DNA of 64,000 nt from RGIG6353 sp045653035 (GCA_045653035.1 JAZOLO010000007.1:1-64000); one strand, 5' to 3'; shown: positions 7,430 through 16,308, numbered from the stretch's first letter. The notes: generated from the sequence alone by a model not told the origin. Program-made: numbers and translations.

Positions 7430-7819
7430 CAGCATTCTCCAATCAAGGTCTCCGCGGTCGAGAGCCATTATGAGGGCTTCGGCGGTAGCAATATTCGTAG
7501 CGTAGGGAATATTGTAGGTGTCGCAAAGACGGAGTATTTCTTCTTCGTCGTTCTCAGACACGAAGCCAAGCTCGTCTCTGTCTCTGAAATAGAGGAGAAG
7601 GTCTATTTCGTTATAGGATACTTTAGATGCGACCTGCTGAATACCGCCGTGCTCTGGCATCAGAAGAAGCTCAACGTCAAGTCCCGTGGCATCCCCAACG
7701 GCTTTGCCGAGGCTTCCTGTGGCACAAAGCTGGTGACGGCTTAAAATACCGCAATAGGCAATACAAAACTGTGTCATAAGTTCCTTTTTCTTCTCGTGAG
7801 CCATTATCGCAATCTGCAT
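7421..7819 (-). CDS. Methylglyoxal synthase-like protein with altered catalytic residues
   Basis: The 132-residue protein has the MGS-like fold: IAIMAHEKKKELM at the N-terminus (His of AHD/E kept), ATGSLGKAVGDATGL (phosphate loop), NEIDLLLYF and ATNIATAEALI. Methylglyoxal synthase converts dihydroxyacetone phosphate to methylglyoxal. In the E. coli enzyme the catalytic residues include Asp71 of GGDQQ and His98 of HDPD. Here GGDQQ reads GGIQQ and the HDPD position reads SEND, so the catalytic Asp and His are both lost while Asp101 seems kept. It may have no synthase activity, or a different one. minD lies 30 bases upstream in the same direction, an arrangement common in Clostridia. The gene symbol is withheld for this reason. 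Confidence 0.8.
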   Translation of the reverse strand: MQIAIMAHEKKKELMTQFCIAYCGILSRHQLCATGSLGKAVGDATGLDVELLLMPEHGGIQQVASKVSYNEIDLLLYFRDRDELGFVSENDEEEILRLCDTYNIPYATNIATAEALIMALDRGDLDWRMLVK

Positions 7820-7849
7820 AGAACTGTATCCTTTCTCTTGTTGATATTT

Positions 7850-8641
7850 TTAGTAAAGCTTCATTCGCTTATGCTTTGGAACGATGTTATCAAGCAGTGC
7901 AACAGCCTCTCCCGAAATCCTTCGGGCAATGTTTTTAACTGCTATTCCCGCCTTGGAGTGCTTATCCTCCGACACTGTTTTTCCCGAGGACAGGAGCCGT
8001 TCCACTCTCTTATCAAAGGGAACAACACCAATGAGAGTTACCGACGAGTGGTCAATAACGTCCATGATACTTACGTAGTCGTTTTTACCTGCTCTTTCAA
8101 AATCAAAGGAGTTTATAACAAGCCTTGTTTTTTCAACACCCTTCTCCGAGAAGGTAGCACCCAGCTTTTCCGCGGCTCTTACCGATGCGGCGTTTTGAGT
8201 AGAGACGATTATCGCCTCGTCCACAAGGGAGCTGTCACGGGCTAGGTCGAGAAGCTTTCCCGTACCTGCCGCCATATCGAGAATAACGTAGTCATACTCT
8301 CTTTTTAGGTCGGAGATAAACTTTTCAAAAAGCTTCGGCGTGACCTCGGTATCGTAGGTGATATCCACGTTCATGGGTGCCGAAATGAAGAAAAGGTTTT
8401 CGTCCCTTTCATCACTGTCCACCGCAATCCCAAGGGAAGCTTTTCCTGTCATTACGTCAAAACAGCTGGGGGAGGCGGAATTTTCATGACCGAGTGCGAT
8501 GTCAAGGCTTCTCACACCGAAGTCCATATCTACTGCAACGGTTTTATTCCCAAGCTTTGCAAGGCAGTATGAAAGTGCCGCAGATACTGTAGTCTTACCT
8601 ACGCCACCCTTTAATGAGGCAATCATAATGACCTTTCCCAA
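7850..8641 (-). CDS. minD: Septum site-determining ATPase MinD
   Basis: ParA/MinD P-loop ATPase of 263 residues. The deviant Walker A SLKGGVGKTTVSAALSY lies at residues 9-25, AVDMDFGVRSLD follows, and YDYVILDMAAG is Walker B. MinD dimerises on the membrane with ATP and places the division site together with MinC. The C-terminal tail (LLDNIVPKHKRMKLY) is where the membrane-targeting helix sits in other MinDs, but it is less amphipathic than usual. The start is TTG 8641, which aligns with the N-terminus of the family and has GGGAG upstream. Neither minC nor minE is adjacent in this window. Confidence 0.85.
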   Translation of the reverse strand: MGKVIMIASLKGGVGKTTVSAALSYCLAKLGNKTVAVDMDFGVRSLDIALGHENSASPSCFDVMTGKASLGIAVDSDERDENLFFISAPMNVDITYDTEVTPKLFEKFISDLKREYDYVILDMAAGTGKLLDLARDSSLVDEAIIVSTQNAASVRAAEKLGATFSEKGVEKTRLVINSFDFERAGKNDYVSIMDVIDHSSVTLIGVVPFDKRVERLLSSGKTVSEDKHSKAGIAVKNIARRISGEAVALLDNIVPKHKRMKLY

Positions 8642-8677
8642 AGCTTTTTCACTCCCGTCAAAATATACTTACAATAA

Positions 8678-8706
8678 ATAATATCATATATTGCACCAAA
8701 AATCAA
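8678..8706 (-). promoter_or_regulatory. Promoter of minD
   Basis: Minus strand TTGATT (8701-8706), 17 bases, TATTAT (8678-8683). It diverges from the promoter at 8756. Confidence 0.6.
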
Positions 8707-8755
8707 GTAGTCACAGGGGGTAAGTTTATGAAAAGTTTACTGTTTGTACTTGAAC

Positions 8756-8784
8756 TTGACGGCATTTTCTGTTAAACTTATAAA
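8756..8784 (+). promoter_or_regulatory. Promoter of the membrane protein-mrnC pair
   Basis: TTGACG (8756-8761), 17 bases, TATAAA (8779-8784), about 40 bases before the ATG at 8822. Confidence 0.6.
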
Positions 8785-8821
8785 ACGCATAGAAAAACCG
8801 ATTTTCAAAAAAGGAGAAGAA

Positions 8822-9223
8822 ATGAAGTACATATCACCTAAAAAAACGCTTATTTTGACAATCTTTGCTTTTCTTTCAGAGATAACCGTATATGCTCTGC
8901 CGATAATACTTCAGAATATGGTATTCCAGAAGATAATAACCATATCGTTTATAATTTTAGGCACTCTTTTAGCCGCCCTTTTTCTTCTTGTGAACGGTGC
9001 GTCTACCGCCATTATTGACGGTGAGTACGAGAAAAAATTTATGAAATCCGTAAAGGATGGGAGTGCTACGGGGGAGGGCGAAAACCTCCATTGGAATCCT
9101 CTCAAGCTCACCCTTGTAAAGAGAGTATACTATTCCAAGATTATCATGGCGTTCCTTTTTCCCGTCATCATCCTATTCTTCATGGAATATATTGCGCTTC
9201 TTATTTATCAATTCATCGATTGA
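8822..9223 (+). CDS. Small membrane protein with three predicted helices, unknown function
   Basis: 133 residues starting at ATG 8822 after AAAGGAG. Hydrophobic segments lie at about residues 10-30, 36-58 and 104-128; the loop between the second and third (about residues 62-100) is charged and probably cytoplasmic (GEYEKKFMKSVKDGSATGEG). No known family is recognised. It is the first gene of a pair with mrnC, 11 bases apart, and probably shares its promoter. Confidence 0.7.
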   Translation: MKYISPKKTLILTIFAFLSEITVYALPIILQNMVFQKIITISFIILGTLLAALFLLVNGASTAIIDGEYEKKFMKSVKDGSATGEGENLHWNPLKLTLVKRVYYSKIIMAFLFPVIILFFMEYIALLIYQFID

Positions 9224-9234
9224 GAGGACTTTTT

Positions 9235-9606
9235 ATGTTTGACGAAAAAATTGCCGACAGTCTTATGCTTGCATATCTCGGCGACTCTGTGTGGGAGCTT
9301 CTGGTGCGTGAAAGACTCTTCTTTACAGTGCCCGAGGGAAACAGTGAGGCAAATCGACTTGCCCTCGGCTACGTTACCGCCTCCGCACAGGTAAAGGCAC
9401 TTGAAAAAATCGAGTCTCTTTTCACTGAGGAGGAAAGGGACGTTTTCAGACGCGGAAAAAACACCAAGACCAACAATACCCCAAAAAGCGTTACCCGTTA
9501 CGAGTACAAGCTCGCTACGGGACTTGAGGCTGTTTTCGGTTATAATTACCTCATGATGCGCCACGAAAGAAACAGAGAACTGTTTGATACCGCCTTTAAT
9601 TGTTAA
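9235..9606 (+). CDS. mrnC: Mini-ribonuclease 3
   Basis: 123 residues, containing only the RNase III catalytic domain without the double-stranded RNA-binding domain, as in Bacillus MrnC, which matures 23S rRNA. The signature SLMLAYLGDSVWELLVRERL near the N-terminus carries the catalytic Asp/Glu; a second conserved block (RRGKNTKTNNTPKS) and EYKLATGLEAVFGY with acidic residues follow. The start at 9235 is chosen because it aligns with the family start; the frame runs further left inside the preceding gene. TGAGAGGAC provides a ribosome site. Confidence 0.92.
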   Translation: MFDEKIADSLMLAYLGDSVWELLVRERLFFTVPEGNSEANRLALGYVTASAQVKALEKIESLFTEEERDVFRRGKNTKTNNTPKSVTRYEYKLATGLEAVFGYNYLMMRHERNRELFDTAFNC

Positions 9607-9692
9607 TTTTTTATGAACAAGCGATATATATATGGAAAATTTACCCCTATTGTGTTATACTATTGTGCAAAACAAAATTTAGGAGGAAACAA

Positions 9693-12323
9693 ATGAACAA
9701 GAAGTATGTTTATCTCTTTACCGAAGGAAACGGTAAAATGCGTGAGCTTCTCGGTGGTAAGGGTGCAAACCTTGCAGAAATGACCAACCTCGGTCTTCCC
9801 GTACCTCAGGGCTTCACAATCACAACAGAAGCATGTACACAGTACTATGAGGACGGCAGAAAGATCAATCCTGCGATTGAAGCTGAAATCATGGAAAATA
9901 TCACAAAGATGGAAGCTATCACCGGCAAGAAGTTCGGCGATAAGGAAAATCCCCTTCTCGTATCTGTTCGTTCAGGTGCAAGAGCATCCATGCCCGGTAT
10001 GATGGATACCATTCTTAACCTCGGTCTTAACGAAGAGGTTGTAGAAGTTATTGCAAAGAAGTCCGGAAATGCAAGATGGGCTTACGACTGCTACAGAAGA
10101 TTTATCCAGATGTATTCCGACGTTGTTATGGAAGTTGGAAAGAAGTACTTTGAAGAGCTCATCGACAAGATGAAGGAAGAAAAGGGCGTAACTCAGGATA
10201 TTGAGCTCGATGCTTCCGACCTTAAGACTCTTGCAGAGCAGTTCAAGGCTGAATATAAGGCAAAGATTGGTGCAGATTTCCCCTCCGACCCCAAGGAACA
10301 GCTTATGGGTGCGGTAAAGGCAGTATTCCGTTCATGGGATAACCCCCGTGCTAACGTTTACCGCCGTGACAACGATATTCCTTATTCTTGGGGTACCGCT
10401 GTTAACGTACAGGCAATGGCGTTCGGTAACATGGGTGACGATTCCGGTACAGGTGTTGCATTCACTCGTGACCCCGCAACAGGTGAAAAGAAGCTTATGG
10501 GTGAGTTCCTTGTAAACGCTCAGGGCGAAGACGTTGTTGCAGGTGTTAGTACACCTATGAAGATTCAGGAAATGGCTGACAAATTCCCTGCTGCTTACAA
10601 GCAGTTCACAGAGGTTTGTGCTCTTCTTGAAAACCACTATCACGATATGCAGGATATGGAGTTCACCGTTGAAAACGAGAAGCTCTATATGCTTCAGACA
10701 AGAAACGGTAAGAGAACTGCTCAGGCTGCTCTTAAGATCGCTTGCGCCCTCGTTGACGAAGGCCACAAGACAGAGGCAGAGGCTGTTGCAATGATCGATC
10801 CCAGAAACCTTGACACACTCCTTCACCCTCAGTTCGATACTAAGGCTCTCAAGGCTGCTACTCCTATCGGTAAGGGTCTTGGTGCTTCTCCCGGTGCTGC
10901 TTGCGGTAAGATAGTATTCACCGCTGAAGATGCAGAGGCTTGGAAGGCAAGAGGAGAAAAGGTTGTTCTTGTAAGACTTGAAACCTCTCCCGAAGATATC
11001 ACAGGTATGAAGGCTGCTCAGGGTATCCTCACAGTTCGTGGTGGTATGACCTCTCACGCAGCGGTTGTTGCTCGTGGTATGGGTACTTGCTGCGTTTCAG
11101 GATGCGGCGAGATCAAGATGGACGAAGAGAACAAGAAGTTCGAGCTTGCAGGCAAGACCTTCCATGAAGGCGACTTCATCTCCATCGACGGTTCAACAGG
11201 TAACATCTACGACGGTATCATCGAAACAGTTGACGCTACCATTGCAGGTGAGTTCGGTAGAATTATGGCTTGGGCTGACAAGTACAGAAAGCTCAAGGTT
11301 AGAACAAACGCAGATACACCCAGAGACGCTAAGAAGGCTCGTGAGCTTGGTGCTGAGGGTATCGGTCTTTGCCGTACAGAGCATATGTTCTTCGAGGCAG
11401 AGAGAATTGCTGCATTCCGTGAAATGATCTGTGCTGACACAGTTGAAGAAAGAGAAGCAGCACTTGAAAAGATTCTTCCTTATCAGCAGAAGGACTTTGA
11501 AGAGATTTACGTTGCTCTTGAAGGTACTCCCGTTACTATCAGATTCCTCGATCCTCCTCTCCATGAGTTCGTTCCCACAGAAGAGAAGGATATCGAAGCT
11601 CTTGCAAAGGCACAGGGCAAGTCCGTTCAGGCTATCAAGGACATCATCGCATCTCTTCATGAGTTCAACCCCATGATGGGACACAGAGGATGCCGTCTTA
11701 CTGTAACCTATCCTGAAATTGCAAGAATGCAGACAAAGGCAGTTATCCGTGCCGCTATAAACGTTCATAAGGCTCATGCTGATTGGGACGTTAAGCCCGA
11801 AATCATGATTCCTCTTACAGGCGAGCTTAAGGAATTCAAGTTTGTTAAGGATATCGTTGTTGCTACAGCAGAGGCAGAAATTGCAGCAGCAGGCATCAAG
11901 CTCGAATACGAGGTTGGTACCATGATTGAAATCCCCAGAGCATGTCTCACAGCTGATGAGATTGCTAAGGAAGCTGACTTCTTCTGCTTCGGTACAAATG
12001 ACCTTACTCAGATGACCTTCGGCTTCAGCCGTGACGACGCTGGTAAGTTCCTCGATGCGTACTATGCAACCAAGATTTACGAAAACGATCCTTTCGCAAA
12101 GCTTGACCAGAACGGCGTAGGTAAGCTCATGGATATGACAATTTCACTCGGTAAGCCCGTAAATCCCGCACTCCATTGCGGTATCTGCGGTGAGCATGGC
12201 GGTGTCCCCTCATCCGTTGAGTTCTGCCACAAGAATGGTCTTGACTACGTATCATGCTCTCCCTTCAGAGTACCGATTGCAAGACTTGCGGCAGCACAGG
12301 CAGCAATTGCAGAAATGAAATAA
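9693..12323 (+). CDS. ppdK: Pyruvate, phosphate dikinase
   Basis: 876 residues, the usual length, interconverting pyruvate + ATP + Pi with phosphoenolpyruvate + AMP + PPi; in anaerobes it often replaces pyruvate kinase in glycolysis. The N-terminal ATP-grasp domain opens KYVYLFTEGNGKMRELLGGKG, the phosphohistidine domain has GGMTSHAAVVARGMG (near residue 455) with the catalytic His, and the C-terminal PEP barrel ends with HCGICGEHGG, holding the catalytic Cys. AGGAGG lies 6 bases before ATG 9693. Codon choice is strongly biased, suggesting high expression. No PPDK regulatory protein gene is nearby. Confidence 0.97.
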   Translation: MNKKYVYLFTEGNGKMRELLGGKGANLAEMTNLGLPVPQGFTITTEACTQYYEDGRKINPAIEAEIMENITKMEAITGKKFGDKENPLLVSVRSGARASMPGMMDTILNLGLNEEVVEVIAKKSGNARWAYDCYRRFIQMYSDVVMEVGKKYFEELIDKMKEEKGVTQDIELDASDLKTLAEQFKAEYKAKIGADFPSDPKEQLMGAVKAVFRSWDNPRANVYRRDNDIPYSWGTAVNVQAMAFGNMGDDSGTGVAFTRDPATGEKKLMGEFLVNAQGEDVVAGVSTPMKIQEMADKFPAAYKQFTEVCALLENHYHDMQDMEFTVENEKLYMLQTRNGKRTAQAALKIACALVDEGHKTEAEAVAMIDPRNLDTLLHPQFDTKALKAATPIGKGLGASPGAACGKIVFTAEDAEAWKARGEKVVLVRLETSPEDITGMKAAQGILTVRGGMTSHAAVVARGMGTCCVSGCGEIKMDEENKKFELAGKTFHEGDFISIDGSTGNIYDGIIETVDATIAGEFGRIMAWADKYRKLKVRTNADTPRDAKKARELGAEGIGLCRTEHMFFEAERIAAFREMICADTVEEREAALEKILPYQQKDFEEIYVALEGTPVTIRFLDPPLHEFVPTEEKDIEALAKAQGKSVQAIKDIIASLHEFNPMMGHRGCRLTVTYPEIARMQTKAVIRAAINVHKAHADWDVKPEIMIPLTGELKEFKFVKDIVVATAEAEIAAAGIKLEYEVGTMIEIPRACLTADEIAKEADFFCFGTNDLTQMTFGFSRDDAGKFLDAYYATKIYENDPFAKLDQNGVGKLMDMTISLGKPVNPALHCGICGEHGGVPSSVEFCHKNGLDYVSCSPFRVPIARLAAAQAAIAEMK

Positions 12324-12325
12324 GT

Positions 12326-12376
12326 AAAGCTAGATATTTTGGTTAAAATCGGAATGAAATAGTTTTAATAAAAGAT
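12326..12376. repeat. R3 end fragment after ppdK
   Basis: agctagatattttggttaaa followed by aatcggaatgaaatag matches the end of R3 elements at 42200-42450, 43738-43950 (inverted) and 49081-49330 (inverted). Only the first approximately 45 bases of the element are recognisable here. Confidence 0.5.
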
Positions 12377-12413
12377 AAAGTGTAGTCTTCAGTAAGGCTA
12401 CACTTTGTTTTTT
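12377..12413 (+). terminator. Terminator of ppdK
   Basis: aaagtgtagtc / ggctacacttt stem followed by gttttttat. Confidence 0.85.
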
Positions 12414-12420
12414 ATCTATT

Positions 12421-13257
12421 TCATTTTTGTTTTTTTCTGTATTCTCCTGGCGTAATTCCTATATGACTTTTGAATACTCTCTGAAAGTAAAGCCTGTCAT
12501 TATAGCCTACCTGATTTGCCGTTTCCTCAATGGATAAATTTCCCTCGTCCAGAAGGTCGCACGCCTGCCGTAGTCTTACGAGAGTGATGTACTCACTGGG
12601 AGAGTGCCCCATAACCTTTCTGAAAACCTCGCGATAACGGCTTGGGCTCAAAAACTCCATAGCCGACAGCTTCTCCACAGAAAGGGGAGATGAAAGGTGA
12701 GTGTGAATATATTTTATAGAAAGGTCGAGCTTGTGATCTGTTCTTTTTACCTCTCTCTTTGAAAGACCGATTTTGAAAAGTATGTAGCGTAGTATTATCG
12801 CCGCCGTTTCGTCATACTCCTCAGACCTTGTTCTGAACTCAAAGAAAAGCTCCTCAAACAGGGAAAGCACGTTTTCTTTTATATCTACCTCAAATGGACT
12901 GTTGAGAGGAATATTACAGGTGTCAAGCGTTTTTTCAGCATCACTACCCGTAAAATGTATCCAACTGTAATTTATATACTCTGTAGAGGAGGATGAGCTT
13001 CTGTAAAAGTACGGGGTATCGGGAGAAACGCAAATAACGGAGCCTCTCTCAAGAACTGTTTTTTTACCGTCACATACCGAATCTATTTTGCCTCCTGTAA
13101 CGTACATGAGATAAAAGTCGTGCCTTTTTCTGTTTGTTACGAAGTTTTCTCGAATAATCGCTTCACCGCAGGAGTTTACAAGAAGGGGAACGCTTCTGTC
13201 GTCAATATCATCAATTCTGAAATAGTATTGCCCTGAGTGCTTTGAGCCGTCTGCCAA
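12421..13257 (-). CDS. AraC family transcriptional regulator
   Basis: 278 residues. The C-terminal 100 residues form the paired HTH of AraC/XylS: LSVEKLSAMEFLSPSRYREV, then SLSIEETANQVGYNDRLYFQ and the signature FKSHIGITPGEYRK. The N-terminal half (residues 10-150) fits the cupin-like ligand-binding domain (DFYLMYVTGGKIDSVCDGKK, ERGSVICVSPDTPYF). The start is TTG 13257 with AAAGGAG 9 bases upstream. It is transcribed divergently from the Gfo/Idh/MocA gene, so that gene is its likely target; sugar or polyol response is inferred from the neighbour only. Confidence 0.9.
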   Translation of the reverse strand: MADGSKHSGQYYFRIDDIDDRSVPLLVNSCGEAIIRENFVTNRKRHDFYLMYVTGGKIDSVCDGKKTVLERGSVICVSPDTPYFYRSSSSSTEYINYSWIHFTGSDAEKTLDTCNIPLNSPFEVDIKENVLSLFEELFFEFRTRSEEYDETAAIILRYILFKIGLSKREVKRTDHKLDLSIKYIHTHLSSPLSVEKLSAMEFLSPSRYREVFRKVMGHSPSEYITLVRLRQACDLLDEGNLSIEETANQVGYNDRLYFQRVFKSHIGITPGEYRKKQK

Positions 13258-13415
13258 TTCTCAAACTCCTTTCGTTTTTGTAAATTGTCGATTTGTCCAT
13301 AAAAACCGTCGGTTTAGTCATTGTGTTTCTACAAGAATTGGTATACTATAAAATTAGAAAAAAGTCAATAGTTTTTTGACTTAAAAAATAAAAAAATAAA
13401 AGGCGGTAGTTGAAT

Positions 13416-14441
13416 ATGTTGAAAATGGGACTTATAGGTCTCGGTGCAATGGGCCGTGGCCATCTCAGCGTTATCGAAAGACTTATGGAGGAACAAGTAG
13501 GTGTTAAGCTTGTTGCTATCTGCGATATCGACCCTAGAGTTTTTGGTAAGGTTGAAGCATCTCTTAACCTTGAAGGTATGGAAAAGGCTGAATACGACTT
13601 TTCCGCTTATAACCTTTACACCGACGTTGACGAAATGCTTGAAAAGGAAGAGCTTGACCTCGTTAACGTAGTTGTTCCCACCTACGAGCACAGCACAGTT
13701 GCTTGCAAGGTTATGAACAAGGGTATCCACTGTCTCTCTGAAAAGCCGATGGCAGTATCTCTTTCTCAGTGTCAGCTCATGATCGACACTGCAAAGAAGA
13801 ACAACGTTCATTTCATGGTTGGTCAGTGCCTCAGATTTTGGGGTGAGTGGGCTTATCTTAAGGAAGAATTCTTTGTAGGTGGTAAGTTCGGTGCTCCCAT
13901 CGGTGGTTCCTTCTACAGAAACGGTGCAACACCTGCAAAAGAATGGTTTCTTTGCCGTGAAAAGGGCGGCGGAGCTCTCTTTGACCAGCACATTCACGAC
14001 GTTGATATCGTTAATTACCTCTACGGTGTACCCAAGGCGGTTTCTACAGTAGGAAGAATCGTTATACCAGGCTCAGGCTACGACACATGTGCTACCAACT
14101 ACATCTACGATGAAAGATATTGCGTACATACAGAGAACATTTGGGTTAACTATCAGGGTGGCTTCCGTCACGGCTTCAGAGCGGACTTTGAAGAAGGTAC
14201 TGTTGTATTCGACGGCAACAAGCTTCAGGCATTTGGAAAGGACTATAAGGCAATTGAAGTTCCCACAATCGCTCAGGATGGCGGTCACTACCCCGAAATG
14301 AAGTACTTCATTAACCTTATCGAAAACGGTGGCAAAAACACCATAAATCCTCCTGAATCTTCTATGGACACTATCCGTATCGCTCTTGCGGAAATGGAAT
14401 CTGCAGACCTTGGCGGTCAGATTGTAGAAATCAAGAAGTAA
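13416..14441 (+). CDS. Gfo/Idh/MocA family oxidoreductase
   Basis: 341 residues. The N-terminal Rossmann fold has GLIGLGAMGRGHLSV (dinucleotide loop) and CDIDPRVFG; GIHCLSEKPMAVS contains the family EKP motif, and GGALFDQHIHDVDIVNYLYG carries the probable catalytic His near residue 190. Members oxidise or reduce sugars and inositols with NAD(P). The specific substrate is not predictable. ATG 13416 has AGGCGG 9 bases before it; the frame includes a TTG six bases upstream. It faces the AraC regulator across a 158-base divergent region with a TATACT -10-like element near 13341. Confidence 0.9.
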   Translation: MLKMGLIGLGAMGRGHLSVIERLMEEQVGVKLVAICDIDPRVFGKVEASLNLEGMEKAEYDFSAYNLYTDVDEMLEKEELDLVNVVVPTYEHSTVACKVMNKGIHCLSEKPMAVSLSQCQLMIDTAKKNNVHFMVGQCLRFWGEWAYLKEEFFVGGKFGAPIGGSFYRNGATPAKEWFLCREKGGGALFDQHIHDVDIVNYLYGVPKAVSTVGRIVIPGSGYDTCATNYIYDERYCVHTENIWVNYQGGFRHGFRADFEEGTVVFDGNKLQAFGKDYKAIEVPTIAQDGGHYPEMKYFINLIENGGKNTINPPESSMDTIRIALAEMESADLGGQIVEIKK

Positions 14442-14450
14442 ACTTTAGCA

Positions 14451-14485
14451 AAGGCTGTGAAAAACCATGTTTTTCACAGCCTTTA
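14451..14485 (+). terminator. Terminator after the Gfo/Idh/MocA gene
   Basis: aaggctgtgaaaaa / tttttcacagcctt, a 14-bp perfect stem with loop ccatg, followed by a T-rich stretch. Confidence 0.85.
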
Positions 14486-14488
14486 CTG

Positions 14489-14517
14489 TTGATTTTTTAA
14501 GGCTTTTAGTATATAAT
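14489..14517 (+). promoter_or_regulatory. Promoter of the class II aldolase
   Basis: TTGATT (14489-14494), 17 bases, TATAAT (14512-14517), about 30 bases before the ATG at 14549. Confidence 0.7.
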
Positions 14518-14548
14518 AATAGTGAAATAAACAAAAGGAGATAAAATC

Positions 14549-15412
14549 ATGTTGGTATCAGCAAAAGAGATGCTTCAAAAGGCAAAGTCTGGTCACTATG
14601 CAGTAGGTCAGTTTAATATCAATAACCTTGAATGGACAAAGGCTATCCTTCTCACAGCAGAAGAGATGAAGTCACCTGTAATTCTCGGTGTATCTGAGGG
14701 TGCAGGAAAATATATGTGCGGATTTAAAACCGTTGTTAATATGGTTGAAGGAATGATTGAGGGACTTGGAATTACAGTTCCCGTTGCTATTCACCTTGAC
14801 CACGGCACATACGAGGGTGCGTACAAGTGTATAGAAGCAGGATTTTCTTCTATCATGTTCGACGGCTCTCACTATCCCATCGAAGAAAACATCGCAAAAA
14901 CAAAGGAGCTTGTTGAAGTTTGTAACTCCAAGGGGCTTTCTCTTGAAGCCGAGGTTGGTGCTATCGGCGGTGAAGAGGACGGTCTTTTAGGCGGTGGTGA
15001 GGTTGCAGACCCTGCTGAATGTAAGATGATTGCAGACCTCGGCGTTACAATGCTCGCCGCAGGTATCGGTAACATTCACGGCAAGTATCCCGCAAACTGG
15101 GCGGGACTTCGCTTTGATGCTCTTGAAGCCATCAGTGAAAAGGTAGGCGATATGCCCCTCGTTCTTCACGGTGGTACAGGTATCCCCGAAGAAATGATTA
15201 AGAAGGCTATCGACCTTGGCGTTTCCAAGATAAACGTTAACACCGAGTGTCAGCTCGCATTTGCGGCGGCTACCCGTAAGTATATCGAAGAAGGACGCGA
15301 CCTTCAGGGCAAGGGCTTTGACCCCAGAAAGATTCTTGCAGACGGCGTAGAAGCTATCAAGGCTACAGTAAGAGAGAAGATAGAGCTCTTCGGCTCTGCC
15401 AATAAAGCCTAA
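14549..15412 (+). CDS. fba: Class II fructose-1,6-bisphosphate aldolase
   Basis: 287 residues, a zinc-dependent (class II) ketose-bisphosphate aldolase. VAIHLDHGTYE gives the catalytic Asp and first zinc His (near residues 80-86), GFSSIMFDGSHYP follows, GIGNIHGKYP and PLVLHGGTGIPEEM carry the other zinc His residues and phosphate loop, and KINVNTECQLAF is the NVNT phosphate-binding motif. It splits fructose 1,6-bisphosphate in glycolysis; tagatose bisphosphate activity cannot be excluded. AAAGGAG precedes the ATG. Confidence 0.93.
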   Translation: MLVSAKEMLQKAKSGHYAVGQFNINNLEWTKAILLTAEEMKSPVILGVSEGAGKYMCGFKTVVNMVEGMIEGLGITVPVAIHLDHGTYEGAYKCIEAGFSSIMFDGSHYPIEENIAKTKELVEVCNSKGLSLEAEVGAIGGEEDGLLGGGEVADPAECKMIADLGVTMLAAGIGNIHGKYPANWAGLRFDALEAISEKVGDMPLVLHGGTGIPEEMIKKAIDLGVSKINVNTECQLAFAAATRKYIEEGRDLQGKGFDPRKILADGVEAIKATVREKIELFGSANKA

Positions 15413-15476
15413 ATTTCGTCGGGAAGCTTCGTACTACTGTGCTTTTCTTTGCAAATTAAAACACGTCAAAAAAGGA

Positions 15477-15501
15477 AAGGGATTGTATTTTACAATCCCT
15501 T
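15477..15501 (+). terminator. Hairpin between fba and ylmH, touching the ylmH start region
   Basis: aagggattgta / tacaatccctt stem with a tt loop, then gagttttct and the ylmH ATG at 15511. It should end fba transcripts and leaves ylmH without a clear Shine-Dalgarno sequence. Confidence 0.6.
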
Positions 15502-15510
15502 GAGTTTTCT

Positions 15511-16308
15511 ATGGATAAAAATTCACTTATAAACCGATATGCCGAGAGCAATGATGAAAGAATAAAATTTGCCCATATAGTTGACCTTGCCGAAAGGTGC
15601 GAGAAAAGGAATGTAGTTACGGCAACAGCCTTTCTCACCGAAAGCGAGAGGGCGAGAGTAGATATGCTCCTTCGGGGGCTTGGCTTCGGGAGCTTTGTCT
15701 TTTGGGGCGGATACGAGGATGCCGAGCGTACCTGTGCCGTTTTTCTTCCCGACTATATAGAGGAAATATCGAACGAAAGTGCGGATATAACCTTTGTAGG
15801 CGTTAAGGTGGATAAATTCAATAAAAACGAGGCGGATTTTTCCCACCGTGATATCCTCGGCTCTCTTATGGGGCTTGGCATCGAAAGGGAGAGCGTTGGA
15901 GATATTACCGCTAAAGGCGGAGAGGGCTATTTTGCTGTAAAGAAAAGCGTTTTGCCCTTTGTGCTTGACTCCCTTGAAAAGATAGGGCGTTATCCTGTCG
16001 AGGTAAGAGAATGTCCTGATATGGTTTTTGAGAGAAACGACGACTTCGAGGAAAATACCGATACTGTAGCGTCAATGAGACTTGACGGTATCCTTGCAAG
16101 TGTGTTCTCGCTTTCCCGAAGCGTTGCATCGGATAAGATATCCGCAGGACTTGTGCAGGTCAACGGGCTGACTCAAAAGAAATGTGACTCAGACGTAAAA
16201 GAGGGGGATAAAATATCCCTTAAAGGCTCGGGAAAGGTAGTGCTTCTCAAAACCGACGGCATTTCCCGCAAGGGCAGAATAAGAATAGTATTCAGGAAAT
16301 ATAAATAA
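15511..16308 (+). CDS. ylmH: YlmH family RNA-binding protein (S4 domain)
   Basis: 265 residues. The C-terminal 65 residues form an S4 RNA-binding domain (MRLDGILASVFSLSRSVASD, GLVQVNG..., GDKISLKGSGKVVL), preceded by the YlmH-type N-terminal domain. YlmH acts on stalled ribosomes and RNA in Firmicutes and usually sits in the ylm-divIVA cell division cluster; here it stands alone after fba. The start is ATG 15511, but no AGGAGG is visible: the bases before it belong to the fba terminator hairpin. It ends before its own strong terminator. Confidence 0.85.
   Translation: MDKNSLINRYAESNDERIKFAHIVDLAERCEKRNVVTATAFLTESERARVDMLLRGLGFGSFVFWGGYEDAERTCAVFLPDYIEEISNESADITFVGVKVDKFNKNEADFSHRDILGSLMGLGIERESVGDITAKGGEGYFAVKKSVLPFVLDSLEKIGRYPVEVRECPDMVFERNDDFEENTDTVASMRLDGILASVFSLSRSVASDKISAGLVQVNGLTQKKCDSDVKEGDKISLKGSGKVVLLKTDGISRKGRIRIVFRKYK

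Noticed and set aside
9600..9692. Longer N-terminus for pyruvate phosphate dikinase
   Set aside because: The extended frame has no ribosome site, whereas ATG 9693 follows AGGAGG and gives the usual length.
10332..11777. Long reading frames on the strand opposite ppdK
   Set aside because: They are shadows of the strongly codon-biased ppdK gene, rich in Ser, Thr and Cys, with no ribosome sites and no homology-like motifs.
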